Source: Chitinophagaceae bacterium
GTDB taxonomy: Bacteria; Bacteroidota; Bacteroidia; Cytophagales; Cytophagaceae
Direction: 5' to 3'
NCBI GenBank assembly: GCA_028288365.1
Contig: JAQBNU010000092.1
Span: 1-64,000, forward strand
Length of the DNA: 64,000 nucleotides
Part shown: one piece after another, positions 47,357 through 57,005 of the stretch
How positions within the stretch are numbered: position 1 is the stretch's first letter
How the letters are laid out: each line of letters begins with the position of its first letter
Position numbers and translations under genes: made by a program
Notes under the pieces: model-generated
The model's input: the letters and a program-made list of their open reading frames with translations, nothing else
Databases searched by the model: none
What the model was told of the DNA's origin: nothing

Positions 47357-49558
47357 ATGAAACATAAGGGCTTTTTACATATTCTGATTTTTTTTCTTTT
47401 GGCATGTTCCTGCCAATTAGTCCTTGCTCAGAAAAAGAAAGGATTTAAAGCTCAAGCGTTGGCAGCTTCCGAACAAGCTTACGCGCAACAACGTCTTGGT
47501 TTCTACATTACTTTTCCAAACGTCAATAAAATTCCGTTTTATTTTAATCAAGACGAATTAAAAAAAATAAGTGCCTTAGAAAAGAAGAAAGATTTCGTTG
47601 CTCTTCTTCCTGTACTGGAACAATACGTACGCAATTTTGGAATTCAAAATTTCAGCCGCAACATTGACATGCTTTGGAAGCTCGGACAATTGTATGAAAT
47701 CAATGGTCAGAAAAGCCAATCGATCTATCTTTATCAAATTGCATTGAAACATCACAAGCCAAAGCAAGGCGATCAGATTGAACAACACTATGATAGTCTC
47801 GTTGTGAAAGATGAATATGTTCCGCTTGAATATTACTACGACTTAGTAGAATATAGAAGATCCATCGATACACTCGTACCTCCTCAGAATGTATTTCTGA
47901 ACATGGGAGAATTGATCAACGATAAAAAATATCCGGACTATGGCCCTGCTATGAACGTGCAAGGGAACATGCTCATTTATACCAAAAGAAAAAAAGAACT
48001 GACCGCTACTAAACTTGCTTTTAGAGAAAACGAAGATCTTTACTATTCCATCAACTACGATGGTTTCTGGGATGAAGCACAACCTTTTTCAAACGTCATC
48101 AACTCTCATTGCAACGAAGGTTCGGCTACCATTTCACGTGACGGTAAAACCTTGTACTTCGCCCGTTGCAAAGTAACAGACTTTCAATACGATTGTCGCG
48201 ACTGTATAGGAAGCTGTGACATTTATGTTTCTCACTTGGAAGACAGTGTATGGAGTGTTCCTCAAAACTTAGGCGCAACTGTCAATACCATTTATTGGGA
48301 TTCCCATCCTACCTTATCTCATACAGAAGACACTTTGTATTTTGCTTCCGATCGTTTAGGAGGTTTCGGTTTGTCTGATATCTGGTTCACTCATAAATTA
48401 CTCGATGGCAGTTGGGCACCAGCAGAAAATCTAGGACCTGTGGTAAATACCAGAGGAAACGATGTCTCTCCTTTTTATCATCCGGAGCATCATGTCTTAT
48501 ACTTTAGCTCCAACGGACAACTGTTAAACTTTGGTGATGTTGACTCTACACAGAAAACAGTTTTATCTTTTGACATCTACAAGACTCGTCACATTGCCGG
48601 CATGTTTGATGAACCACGCAACATCGGTCCATTGGTAAATGGTAAAGGTGATGAATATTACTTCGCCATTGACACCAAAGGCAAAGACCTGTTCTATGCG
48701 AAGTCAGAAGTAGACGACATTAAAAATCTTGATTTGTATTCTTTTCCTCTTCCAATGGAAGCACAGGCTTTGGCTTACACCAAGTTTTCCGGTTCACTTC
48801 GTGATTCATTAAGTGAGGATCCGTTTTCCGGTATTGTATCTGTGATTGATTTAACAAATGGCATTGAAGTTTCACCTAAATTCATGAGACCCGATGGCAC
48901 CTTTGAATTCGATTTGATCCCAGAAAACGAATACCTCTTGGTAATACAAGGAGATGATTTCTTTCGCGTGGAGCATCAATTTACACTCAATGGTGACACT
49001 ACGATTAACCTGATGACGAATTCCATTAAATACAACAAATGGAAATTTGCCTCTCTGGAATTTGACAACAACAGTTCCAATATTAAACCGGAAATGGAAA
49101 CCGATTTGAATAAGGTGGTGGATTTTATGTTGGATCATCCCTATTTGAAAGTGAGTATCTCTGGACATACGGATTCCGACGGTGATCCGAATGCCAACTT
49201 GAAATTGTCAAAAGAAAGAGCTGTATCCATTCGCAACTATGTCATCGAAAAAGGCAAAATAGATCCAGACCGAATACTGGCTGAAGGATATGGAAATCAG
49301 AAACCCATTGTGGAAGAAAAAACGCCGGAGGACAAACGTATCAACCGACGTGTAGAGTTCGAGATCATTAAGCTGACGCAAGAAGAAATAGAACAGCAAC
49401 GTGCAGAAGAAAAAGCCAAACGCAAGCAGGCCAAAGAAGACGAATTGTTTGATGAATTTGAAAACGAGGGAGAAGAAAAAACACCGGGACCTACACCGCA
49501 AGAAGAATTACCTCCTGTAGATGAAACACAATACAACAAATACAGAATGAAAAAATAA
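47357..49558 (+). CDS. PorE-like OmpA-family lipoprotein with TPR, PD40 propeller and OmpA domain
   Basis: I start at ATG 47357 (733 residues); a TTG in frame at 47345 lies within a TAGATTTG sequence and adds only four residues. The signal MKHKGFLHILIFFLLAC may be a lipoprotein signal (LLAC, weak lipobox). It then has a TPR-like helical part (about 60-150), PD40-type propeller blades (for example ISRDGKTLYFARC and YDIYKTRHIAG region, 200-450), a CNA/carboxypeptidase-regulatory-like domain (about 470-560) and a C-terminal OmpA peptidoglycan-binding domain with the D-R motif in SGHTDSDGDPNANLKLSKER and NRRVEF. This is the domain order of PorE, the peptidoglycan-linked lipoprotein of T9SS. It ends with an acidic/basic tail. 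PorE assignment is by architecture. Confidence 0.8.
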   Translation: MKHKGFLHILIFFLLACSCQLVLAQKKKGFKAQALAASEQAYAQQRLGFYITFPNVNKIPFYFNQDELKKISALEKKKDFVALLPVLEQYVRNFGIQNFSRNIDMLWKLGQLYEINGQKSQSIYLYQIALKHHKPKQGDQIEQHYDSLVVKDEYVPLEYYYDLVEYRRSIDTLVPPQNVFLNMGELINDKKYPDYGPAMNVQGNMLIYTKRKKELTATKLAFRENEDLYYSINYDGFWDEAQPFSNVINSHCNEGSATISRDGKTLYFARCKVTDFQYDCRDCIGSCDIYVSHLEDSVWSVPQNLGATVNTIYWDSHPTLSHTEDTLYFASDRLGGFGLSDIWFTHKLLDGSWAPAENLGPVVNTRGNDVSPFYHPEHHVLYFSSNGQLLNFGDVDSTQKTVLSFDIYKTRHIAGMFDEPRNIGPLVNGKGDEYYFAIDTKGKDLFYAKSEVDDIKNLDLYSFPLPMEAQALAYTKFSGSLRDSLSEDPFSGIVSVIDLTNGIEVSPKFMRPDGTFEFDLIPENEYLLVIQGDDFFRVEHQFTLNGDTTINLMTNSIKYNKWKFASLEFDNNSSNIKPEMETDLNKVVDFMLDHPYLKVSISGHTDSDGDPNANLKLSKERAVSIRNYVIEKGKIDPDRILAEGYGNQKPIVEEKTPEDKRINRRVEFEIIKLTQEEIEQQRAEEKAKRKQAKEDELFDEFENEGEEKTPGPTPQEELPPVDETQYNKYRMKK

Positions 49559-49573
49559 TTTCATTCTAAGTGT

Positions 49574-49620
49574 AAAAAAATAAGGGGATGCATTAAATCA
49601 ATGCATCCCCTTATTTTTTT
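49574..49620. terminator. Strong bidirectional terminator between convergent genes
   Basis: 21-bp perfect arms around a 5-base loop AAATC, with core GGGGATGCATT/AATGCATCCCC and A7/T7 flanks. It ends both the OmpA gene (plus) and the 151-residue gene (minus). Confidence 0.93.
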
Positions 49621-49633
49621 ACTAGTATAGCTG

Positions 49634-50089
49634 TTATTTTTTTGCTGTTACCATTTCAGGTAAAGGAAAACCCATGACAGCCTGAGAGAGTTTAGTAAAG
49701 AGTTCATTCATCTGAGCATCCGCTTCAGCAGGAGCCCACATCATTTCTATGTATTGTTTATCGGTATAAAGGCGGACAAACTGATAATTTTTACCTGGAT
49801 TAAATTTAACAAAGTCGTCCCATTGTTTATTGGAGCAATAAGTTATTAATTCCTTAAGTGCTGTTTTTTCCATGTGTCCGATGTGCGTGTATTGTTTATC
49901 CATGCGGGATGTAAACATGATTTCCCCTGATTTAGAAATCATAAATTCTTTCAAGTCTACATCGTTTACCACGTAAGAACCAAATACAATTTTATCGTAT
50001 CCTTCTGTTTTTTTCTGAGCGATGGAAGCGGTAGAGCTTATAAGAAGCAAAACCAATGTGATTAGGATATTCCTGTTTTTCATAATCAA
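49634..50089 (-). CDS. Small secreted protein of unknown function
   Basis: 151 residues with a signal peptide (about 1-24, SIAQK). The rest has a mixed pattern with FVRLYTDKQYIEMMWAPAEAD near the C-terminus. No family recognised. It lies alone between strong terminators and sucD. Confidence 0.7.
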   Translation of the reverse strand: MIMKNRNILITLVLLLISSTASIAQKKTEGYDKIVFGSYVVNDVDLKEFMISKSGEIMFTSRMDKQYTHIGHMEKTALKELITYCSNKQWDDFVKFNPGKNYQFVRLYTDKQYIEMMWAPAEADAQMNELFTKLSQAVMGFPLPEMVTAKK

Positions 50090-50162
50090 TTCTTTAAACC
50101 TCGGTAGGCAGTTTTACGAAAGGAAAAGAAAGGAGGTTATTCAAAAAATTACATTACCCATA

Positions 50163-50200
50163 AAAAAGGGGGTTTTCACATGTATGAAAAGCCCCTTTTT
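50163..50200 (-). terminator. Terminator of sucD
   Basis: Two stem segments, AAAAAGGGG/CCCCTTTTT and TTTTCA/TGAAAA, separated by a G-G mismatch, with a 6-base loop. It lies about 24 bases after the sucD stop. Confidence 0.85.
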
Positions 50201-50223
50201 ATACAGTTTTTTATAGAAAATGA

Positions 50224-51108
50224 CTAAACAGCCTGCTTTTTCAGTGCTTTGAGCATCGTTTCTCCAATTAAGGCTGGAGATTCTACTACAAATATTCCAC
50301 ATTCTCTCATGATGGCCATTTTAGCAGCTGCCGTATCTTCAGCACCTCCTACAATAGCACCAGCATGTCCCATTCTACGGCCTGCAGGAGCAGTTTGTCC
50401 GGCTACGAAACCTACAACAGGTTTCTTATTACCTGTTTCTTTGATCCAACGCGCAGCCACTGCTTCGTAGCTTCCGCCGATTTCACCAATCATAACGATA
50501 GCTTCTGTCTCAGGATCGTTCATCAACAACTCTACCGCATCTTTAGTAGGCGTGCCTATGATCGGATCTCCACCAATACCAATGGCTGTAGAAATTCCCA
50601 TACCAGCTTTCACGATTTGATCAGCGGCTTCATATGTCAATGTTCCAGATTTGGACACAATTCCTATTTTACCTTTTTTGAAAACAAAACCCGGCATGAT
50701 ACCTACTTTCGCTTCTCCCGGAGTAATGACACCAGGACAGTTAGGGCCAATCAATGTTACATTTCTAGATTGAATGTATGATTTCGCAGTCATCATATCT
50801 GCTACCGGAATACCTTCTGTAATCGTGATGATCACTTTGATTCCTGCATCTGCTGCTTCCATGATAGCGTCTGCTGCAAAAGCCGGAGGAACAAAGATAA
50901 TGGTAACGTTTGCTCCTGTCTTATCTACTGCATCTTTTACTGTATTGAATACAGGTCGATCAAGGTGTGTAGTACCGCCTTTACCTGGAGTAACACCACC
51001 GACAACATTCGTTCCATATTCAATCATTTGCTGAGCATGAAACGACCCTTCAGAGCCTGTAAACCCTTGAACAATTACTTTAGAATCTTTATTTACCAAT
51101 ACACTCAT
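50224..51108 (-). CDS. sucD: Succinyl-CoA ligase, alpha subunit
   Basis: 294 residues. CoA-binding N-terminal Rossmann domain with [12 protein letters not shown] (15-26) and a ligase domain with the phosphohistidine in GHAGAI. It forms succinyl-CoA/succinate plus ATP or GTP in the TCA cycle with SucB/SucC, which is not in this window. Upstream at 51128-51157 is a good promoter (see below). Confidence 0.96.
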   Translation of the reverse strand: MSVLVNKDSKVIVQGFTGSEGSFHAQQMIEYGTNVVGGVTPGKGGTTHLDRPVFNTVKDAVDKTGANVTIIFVPPAFAADAIMEAADAGIKVIITITEGIPVADMMTAKSYIQSRNVTLIGPNCPGVITPGEAKVGIMPGFVFKKGKIGIVSKSGTLTYEAADQIVKAGMGISTAIGIGGDPIIGTPTKDAVELLMNDPETEAIVMIGEIGGSYEAVAARWIKETGNKKPVVGFVAGQTAPAGRRMGHAGAIVGGAEDTAAAKMAIMRECGIFVVESPALIGETMLKALKKQAV

Positions 51109-51127
51109 TTCAGAAAAAGTTTATCTA

Positions 51128-51157
51128 CAAAAATAGAATTTTTTAGTCCTAATCAAA
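51128..51157 (-). promoter_or_regulatory. Bacteroidota-type promoter of sucD
   Basis: On the minus strand TTTG (51157-51154) and TATTTTTG (51135-51128) are separated by 18 bases, in accord with the TTG / TANNTTTG pattern. It lies 20-50 bases before the ATG. Confidence 0.65.
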
Positions 51158-51191
51158 AGAGTACAACCCAAAACATGTCGACACTACCGGA

Positions 51192-52115
51192 TCAATATCT
51201 CGGGCAATTGATCCGGTGGTGAGGGATAAGATATACTAACCTGAAAGACACCACCATATAGGAATCAAAGCCAGGGCGCGAGCCTCTGGACGTGCCGGGT
51301 CCATGATTCTTGAAATACGAAGCATCACCATTTTGTACGGCAGTATAACCCAATTGATTCTGCATGTAATTCAGGTCACGTGGTTTTCCTGTTTGGGGAT
51401 CATTTTTTTGCGTCGAACGAAACGTAAAATAAGACGATCCTTTGTTAGGGTCTACGTTCGGATAATCGCCTGACACATCGTCCAGGTAATCGGTAAACGT
51501 ATAGACATAACTGAATTCTACTTCAAAATCAAAATGGTAAGAAATCTTATAACGTACGCCCAAACTCAGCGGTATCATAGCGCTGTAGGCAGAGTAACTT
51601 TTCCCCTCTGTTTCAAGAGGTCTTAAATTGATCCATGCTCCTGTGCTGTCTTTCGTTTTAGGTTCGAAATGAAAAACACCTAATCCTCCTTTAAAAAAAA
51701 TATTATACAGCGGACGACGGATGTAATCTTTATAACTAGGGAACAAATCGTATTGATAAAACCCCTGAAGCGAAACGACATCGGATCTAAAATGCAAATT
51801 GCGTACAGCGTTGTCTTGTTGTGTAGAGTTGTATAAGCTGGCGTTTAGATAATCACTACCGAGCAGGCGGATCCAGCCTGCTGAGAGACCTACCGATGAA
51901 TGAGAAGTAATTTTTTGTACCACTGAAAACTCAAAACCAGGACGAGTAGTTCTTAATCCACCGCTGACGTCTCCATAAAAATAAGACCCTTGAAGAGCCA
52001 GGCCAAATGATGTGTATCGATCAACCTTCCATGGGTTAGATTGCGCGACAATCCTTCCATGAAAACCAAGGACCAGACTTAGCATCACCAAGATATGATA
52101 AGAATACTTATTCAA
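51192..52115 (-). CDS. PorG-like (DUF6089) outer-membrane protein
   Basis: 307 residues with a signal peptide (1-25, IVAQS). The segments FGLALQGSYFYGDVSGGLR, GLGVFHFEP and YVYTFTDYLDDVSGDYPN resemble the DUF6089/PorG family, the outer-membrane component of T9SS. An insert of extra residues (about 225-275) makes it longer than typical PorG. It lies alone, opposite or away from other T9SS genes, so the role is inferred from the family resemblance only. Confidence 0.75.
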   Translation of the reverse strand: MNKYSYHILVMLSLVLGFHGRIVAQSNPWKVDRYTSFGLALQGSYFYGDVSGGLRTTRPGFEFSVVQKITSHSSVGLSAGWIRLLGSDYLNASLYNSTQQDNAVRNLHFRSDVVSLQGFYQYDLFPSYKDYIRRPLYNIFFKGGLGVFHFEPKTKDSTGAWINLRPLETEGKSYSAYSAMIPLSLGVRYKISYHFDFEVEFSYVYTFTDYLDDVSGDYPNVDPNKGSSYFTFRSTQKNDPQTGKPRDLNYMQNQLGYTAVQNGDASYFKNHGPGTSRGSRPGFDSYMVVSFRLVYLIPHHRINCPRY

Positions 52116-52200
52116 TTTAGCGGATCTACTCTTAAAAAAGTTTCACTTATTATTCCAAAAGTATCATTTATACCCTTAGATACAACAAGTGTAACCCAAA

Positions 52201-53484
52201 CTAATTGTTGTAACCGTATTTTCCTTTCCATCTTTTTGCCAGAAACGTCCTTAGCTCATTTTCCCTGACTGTATTACCTGGTGCGTAGATACTCACTCCC
52301 TTGATCTCATCGGGTAGAAACTCCTGTTCTGCAAAGCCCCCTTCAAAATCGTGTGAATACTTGTATCCCTGTCCATACCCCATGTCTTTCATCAACTTGG
52401 TTGGTGCATTTCTTAACGCAATAGGGACTTCAAGGTTACCTTTATCGTATACCAGCGACTGCGCCTTGTGAAGTGCCATGTACGAGGCGTTGCTTTTAGG
52501 AGAAGAGGCCAGGTAAGTCACCACCTGAGATAAAATAATAGCTGCTTCCGGCATGCCTATTTTGATGATGGCATCAAATGCACTGGAAGCCATGACCAGA
52601 GCCGTAGGATTGGCATTGCCTATATCTTCCGAAGCCAGGATCACCAGGCGACGCGCGATGAACTTGATGTCTTCTCCGCCTTCCAGCATACGTACCAACC
52701 AGTATACACCGGCATTGGGATCACTGCCCCGGATGGATTTAATAAATGCGGAAATAATGTCGTAATGCTGCTCTCCTGATTTATCATACAACACTGTTTT
52801 TTGCTGTACCGTTGTCATCACCATTTCATCCGTCACGACTAAGTCATCCGAAGGATTAGATAACACAACCGCTTCAAGCAAGTTGAGCAGTTTGCGTGCA
52901 TCACCGCCAGATAAAGAGATGAGTGCTTCCGTTTCTGAAAGCTGTATATTTCTTTTAGATAATAAAGTGTCTTTTTCTACCGCTCTGTTGAGCAATGCTT
53001 TTAAATCGTCTTTGGTCAACGGATCCAATTTGTATACCTGACAGCGCGACAACAATGCTTTGTTGACTTCGAATGATGGGTTTTCTGTTGTAGCGCCGAT
53101 GAGTGTGAGCCATCCCTTTTCCACTGCGGCAAGCAGAGCATCTTGTTGTGTTTTGTTGAAACGATGAATCTCGTCAATGAACAAAATACCTTTGCCGGAA
53201 TATTTACATTTATCGATCACTTCTCTCAGGTCTTTTACACCCGAACTGATCGCACTTAAAATATACATGGGAGATTTTACTGCTTCCGCAATGATCGTAG
53301 CCAGCGTCGTCTTCCCTACTCCAGGAGGTCCCCATAAAATCAGAGAAGGAACTTGTCCCATCTCTACTGCTTTCTTCAGTATTTTGCCTTCACCGATTAA
53401 ATGGTATTGTCCTGCTACTTCTTCTAACGAATGAGGTCGCATCCTCTCTGCCAATGGTGCGTCGCCGTGAAATGATAATGCCAT
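52201..53484 (-). CDS. rarA: Replication-associated recombination protein A
   Basis: 427 residues of an AAA+ ATPase close to clamp loaders. LAERMRP (11-17), Walker A GPPGVGKT (52-59), Walker B with FIDEIHRF and sensor SRC motifs are present, plus the MgsA-type C-terminal domain ending EFLPDEIKG and FLAKRWKG. RarA acts at stalled replication forks with SSB. Standard length, monocistronic. Confidence 0.95.
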   Translation of the reverse strand: MALSFHGDAPLAERMRPHSLEEVAGQYHLIGEGKILKKAVEMGQVPSLILWGPPGVGKTTLATIIAEAVKSPMYILSAISSGVKDLREVIDKCKYSGKGILFIDEIHRFNKTQQDALLAAVEKGWLTLIGATTENPSFEVNKALLSRCQVYKLDPLTKDDLKALLNRAVEKDTLLSKRNIQLSETEALISLSGGDARKLLNLLEAVVLSNPSDDLVVTDEMVMTTVQQKTVLYDKSGEQHYDIISAFIKSIRGSDPNAGVYWLVRMLEGGEDIKFIARRLVILASEDIGNANPTALVMASSAFDAIIKIGMPEAAIILSQVVTYLASSPKSNASYMALHKAQSLVYDKGNLEVPIALRNAPTKLMKDMGYGQGYKYSHDFEGGFAEQEFLPDEIKGVSIYAPGNTVRENELRTFLAKRWKGKYGYNN

Positions 53485-53611
53485 AGTTGTCGGATTGCCT
53501 TTGCTTAAAGTTCGAAATATTTATTGTAAGTTTTCTTACCTGCTTGATCTATTTTTATGGTAGATTTTTTACACGATTCGGCTGTTTCAAACGCTATTCG
53601 TATCTTGTCGC

Positions 53612-54529
53612 ATGAATCGTCAGGTATTGAGCGCGCATTTCTTTATTTTTTTGGCCACTTGCTTTACAAGCATGAATTATTCCATCGCCAAAATTGTGAT
53701 GCCCTCTGAAATACATCCTTACAGTATTGTATTGACACGCATTATTATTTCTGTCGCTTTCTTTTTTATACTGGATGCTTTGCTATACCCAACAAAAAAA
53801 TACCATCTTCCTTTCCAAGACATCATCCGGCTGATCAGCTGTGGCGTTGTCGGTGTGGCATTGAATCAACTTACACTCTACAAAGGGCTCAGTATTACAA
53901 CACCCATCAATGCGGCATTGATTGTAGCTACTATTCCGATTTTTGTTTTGATTCTTTCCGCTCTATTTCTTCGCAACCTACCGAGCTGGAAACAATCGTT
54001 GGGGGTGCTGATCAGTGCATCTGGCGCTTATTACCTGATCATGTATACAAGCGGAGGATTGGAAATAAAAAATCTGACTGGAGATTTATTGATCCTGATG
54101 AATTGCATCAGTTATGCTATTTACCTGGTACTTGTAAAACCATTACTTGAAAAATACCATCCCCTGTTTTTAACCAAATGGATGTTTGCTGTAGCCGCGC
54201 TTGTTGTATTTCCATTTACGATTCAGGATACCTTACGCACCGATTGGTTTCAGGTGAGCACTGAAGGTTGGTTGGCATATACTTATATCATACTATTTGC
54301 TACGCTGTTCAATTATTATTTCACTACCTCTACACTGAAATGGCTGAACCCTGTCACCACTGCGGCCTACGGCTACCTGCAACCCTTTCTTGCTACTTTG
54401 TTTGCCGTGTGTTTAGGTCTTGATGTATTGTCTACAGAAAAAGCTATTGCCGGTGGTGTGATTTTTTTTGGAATTGTGTTGACAGGGAAGTGGTTTCAGA
54501 GAAACAGTGATCAGGAGAAAAAAGAATAA
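53612..54529 (+). CDS. EamA/DMT-family permease
   Basis: 305 residues with ten membrane helices in two EamA repeats (about 8-145 and 158-295). Typical of the drug/metabolite transporter superfamily. The substrate cannot be predicted; members export amino acids, nucleosides or small metabolites. It is divergent from rarA. Confidence 0.9.
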   Translation: MNRQVLSAHFFIFLATCFTSMNYSIAKIVMPSEIHPYSIVLTRIIISVAFFFILDALLYPTKKYHLPFQDIIRLISCGVVGVALNQLTLYKGLSITTPINAALIVATIPIFVLILSALFLRNLPSWKQSLGVLISASGAYYLIMYTSGGLEIKNLTGDLLILMNCISYAIYLVLVKPLLEKYHPLFLTKWMFAVAALVVFPFTIQDTLRTDWFQVSTEGWLAYTYIILFATLFNYYFTTSTLKWLNPVTTAAYGYLQPFLATLFAVCLGLDVLSTEKAIAGGVIFFGIVLTGKWFQRNSDQEKKE

Positions 54530-54568
54530 TAATTTTTATTCTATTGTTAAAGTCTCACTCACTACAAA

Positions 54569-54603
54569 ATAAAAGGCACAAGAAAAATTCTTGCGCCTTT
54601 TAT
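54569..54603. terminator. Bidirectional terminator between the DMT gene and lpdA
   Basis: ATAAAAGGC/GCCTTTTAT (9 bp) and CAAGAA/TTCTTG (6 bp), one A-C mismatch between them, three-base loop. It lies between convergent genes. Confidence 0.87.
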
Positions 54604-54637
54604 ACTACTGATCACTGACTACTGTCCGCTGACCACT
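54603..54637. repeat. Degenerate heptamer tandem repeat, five copies
   Basis: Read in sevens from 54603: TACTACT, GATCACT, GACTACT, GTCCGCT, GACCACT. It fills the gap between the terminator and the lpdA stop. The consensus is GAC(T/C)ACT with substitutions in single positions. Confidence 0.65.
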
Positions 54638-54640
54638 ACA

Positions 54641-56035
54641 TTAAATATGAATTACCTCACCATATGCCGCCGCAGCAGCTTCCATGATGGCTTCAGACAT
54701 GGTAGGATGTGGATGTACCGCTTTAATGATTTCATGTCCTGTTGTTTCCAATTTGCGAGCCACTACAATTTCTGCAATCATCTCTGTCACATTGGCACCG
54801 ATCATGTGAGCACCTAACAATTCTCCGTATTTAGCATCGAAGATCAATTTTACAAATCCTTCTTTTGCACCGGCAGCGCTTGCTTTACCAGATGCAGCGA
54901 AAGGAAACTTACCGACTTTAATTTCGATGCCTTTTTCTTTCGCTTGTTTTTCTGTCAATCCTACAGAAGCAATTTCCGGTGTACAATAGGTACAACCAGG
55001 AATGTTACCATAGTTCAACGGCTCCACATGAAGACCTGCAATTTTTTCTACGCAAATGATTCCTTCTGCAGAAGCCACGTGAGCGAGTGCCGGACCTTTT
55101 ACAATATCACCGATGGCATAAATGCCTGGAATATTTGTTTTATAATAATCGTCAACAATCACTTTCCCTTTATCCGTAATGACACCTACTTCTTCCAGAC
55201 CAATGCCTTCCAAATTTGTAGCGACACCTACTGCTGAAAGAACAATGTCTGCTTCGATCACTTCCTGACCGGAAGCAGTTTTTACATTCACTTTGCATTT
55301 AGCTTCTGATGTATCTACAGATTCAACAGAAGCATTGGTCATGATGTTGATGCCAATTTTTTTGTATTCTTTTTCTAATGTTTTAGAAACGTCTTCGTCT
55401 TCTACCGGAACGATGTTTGGTAAAAATTCTACGATGGTCACTTTCGTTCCCATAGAATTGTAGAAGTACGCGAACTCTACACCGATGGCACCTGAACCAA
55501 CAATGACCATGCTTTCAGGCTTCTTGTCCAATACCATTGCCTTGCGGTAACTGATGATTTTTTGTTCGTCGATTTTCAGGTTAGGCAATTCGCGTGCTCT
55601 TGCACCAGTAGCCAAAATAATATGATCGGCCATATAAACAGTTTTAGTGCCTTTATCGTCAGTCACTTCTACTTGCTTATTGCCTTTGATTTTTCCAAAA
55701 CCAGGAATGTGTTCTACTTTATTTTTCTTAAACAAAAACTGAATGCCCTTGCTCATGCCGTTTGCCACATCACGGCTGCGTTTCACGACAGCACCGAAGT
55801 CAGCTTCTGCACCGTTTACTTTAATTCCGTAATCGCCTGCATGCTTAATGTATTCAAAAACCTGTGCACTTTTCAACAATGCTTTCGTCGGGATACAACC
55901 CCAATTCAGACAGATTCCACCTAGTTCGGCTTTCTCTACAACAGCAACTTTTTTACCTAATTGAGCAGCTCTGATGGCAGCAACGTAACCACCGGGACCT
56001 CCTCCTATGACAAGAACATCGTATTTTACAGACAT
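54641..56035 (-). CDS. lpdA: Dihydrolipoyl dehydrogenase
   Basis: 464 residues. FAD-binding GGGPGGY (11-17), redox disulfide C42/C47 in GGICLNWGCIP, NAD-binding GSGAIGVEF near residue 180, and HPHPTMSE (441-448; H443 and E448) at the C-terminus. It is the E3 component of 2-oxoacid dehydrogenase complexes or glycine cleavage; no E1/E2 gene is adjacent. A -7 box TAAATTTG (56068-56061 on the minus strand) is upstream. Confidence 0.96.
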   Translation of the reverse strand: MSVKYDVLVIGGGPGGYVAAIRAAQLGKKVAVVEKAELGGICLNWGCIPTKALLKSAQVFEYIKHAGDYGIKVNGAEADFGAVVKRSRDVANGMSKGIQFLFKKNKVEHIPGFGKIKGNKQVEVTDDKGTKTVYMADHIILATGARARELPNLKIDEQKIISYRKAMVLDKKPESMVIVGSGAIGVEFAYFYNSMGTKVTIVEFLPNIVPVEDEDVSKTLEKEYKKIGINIMTNASVESVDTSEAKCKVNVKTASGQEVIEADIVLSAVGVATNLEGIGLEEVGVITDKGKVIVDDYYKTNIPGIYAIGDIVKGPALAHVASAEGIICVEKIAGLHVEPLNYGNIPGCTYCTPEIASVGLTEKQAKEKGIEIKVGKFPFAASGKASAAGAKEGFVKLIFDAKYGELLGAHMIGANVTEMIAEIVVARKLETTGHEIIKAVHPHPTMSEAIMEAAAAAYGEVIHI

Positions 56036-56192
56036 TTCCTTTTGAGTTATTTATACTTCACAAATTTAATCCATTTCAGATGAGAAAAAAATGATTCTTT
56101 AGGGAAGACGACCAGACATCATTTGATAATAGACTTAAAACTTTCTATTATTGTACTTTATAAGCATTTATCTTTAATAAGCATTTCATTCT

Positions 56193-56939
56193 ATGGGATT
56201 ATTAACCGGCAAAGTAGCGCTGATCACTGGAGCTTCCAAAGGAATTGGCAGAGCCATCGCTATACAGTATGCCAAACAAGGCGCGCAGGTAGCCTTTACT
56301 TACCTGAGCAGTGTAGAAAAAGGACAAGCGCTTGAAAAAGAATTGAGCGATTTAGGTGTGAAAGCCAAAGGATACCGTTCTGATGCTTCTGTTTTCAACG
56401 AAGCTGAAAATCTGGTAAACAGTGTATTAGCCGATTTTGGATCGCTCGACATTGTAGTCAACAACGCCGGCATCACGAAAGACGGTTTGTTGATGCGCAT
56501 GACGGAAGAACAATGGGATCAAGTGATCACTGTAAATTTGAAGTCTTGTTTTAACTTAACCAAAGCAGCCATCAAACCGATGATGAAAGCTAAAGTGGGT
56601 TCTATCATCAATATCACTTCTGTTGTCGGAATCAGTGGTAACGCCGGACAAGCCAACTACGCGGCTTCCAAAGCAGGTATGATAGGCTTTACAAAATCTG
56701 TTGCACTCGAATTGGGTTCACGCAACATCCGTTGTAATGCGGTTGCTCCAGGATTCATTGAAACAGAAATGACCGGAGAACTGGATCAAAAAGTAGTGGA
56801 AGAATGGTTGAAAGGTATTCCTTTGAAACGTGCCGGTGCTGCTGAAGATGTAGCGGATGCCGTAGTCTTTTTAGGATCTGACATGTCACGCTATATCAGC
56901 GGTCAGGTGCTGCAAGTAGACGGAGGTATGCTGACCTAG
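56193..56939 (+). CDS. fabG: 3-oxoacyl-ACP reductase
   Basis: 248 residues, classical SDR: TGASKGIG (12-19), NNAG (90-93), S143, Y156 and K160. FabG-type residues KDGLLMRM, and a C-terminal YISGQVLQVDGGM, mark the NADPH-dependent reductase of fatty-acid synthesis. It stands alone between divergent lpdA and a strong terminator. Confidence 0.94.
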   Translation: MGLLTGKVALITGASKGIGRAIAIQYAKQGAQVAFTYLSSVEKGQALEKELSDLGVKAKGYRSDASVFNEAENLVNSVLADFGSLDIVVNNAGITKDGLLMRMTEEQWDQVITVNLKSCFNLTKAAIKPMMKAKVGSIINITSVVGISGNAGQANYAASKAGMIGFTKSVALELGSRNIRCNAVAPGFIETEMTGELDQKVVEEWLKGIPLKRAGAAEDVADAVVFLGSDMSRYISGQVLQVDGGMLT

Positions 56940-56974
56940 TATCATTCGATCTTATTCCTTATATTTATACTAAG

Positions 56975-56998
56975 ACCGGGCCCTCAAGCCCGGTTTTT
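56975..56998 (+). terminator. Terminator of fabG
   Basis: 7-bp ACCGGGC/GCCCGGT with a 6-base loop and five T (56994-56998). The next start codon is only eight bases after the T stretch. Confidence 0.9.
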
Positions 56999-57005
56999 AC
57001 TTAGC

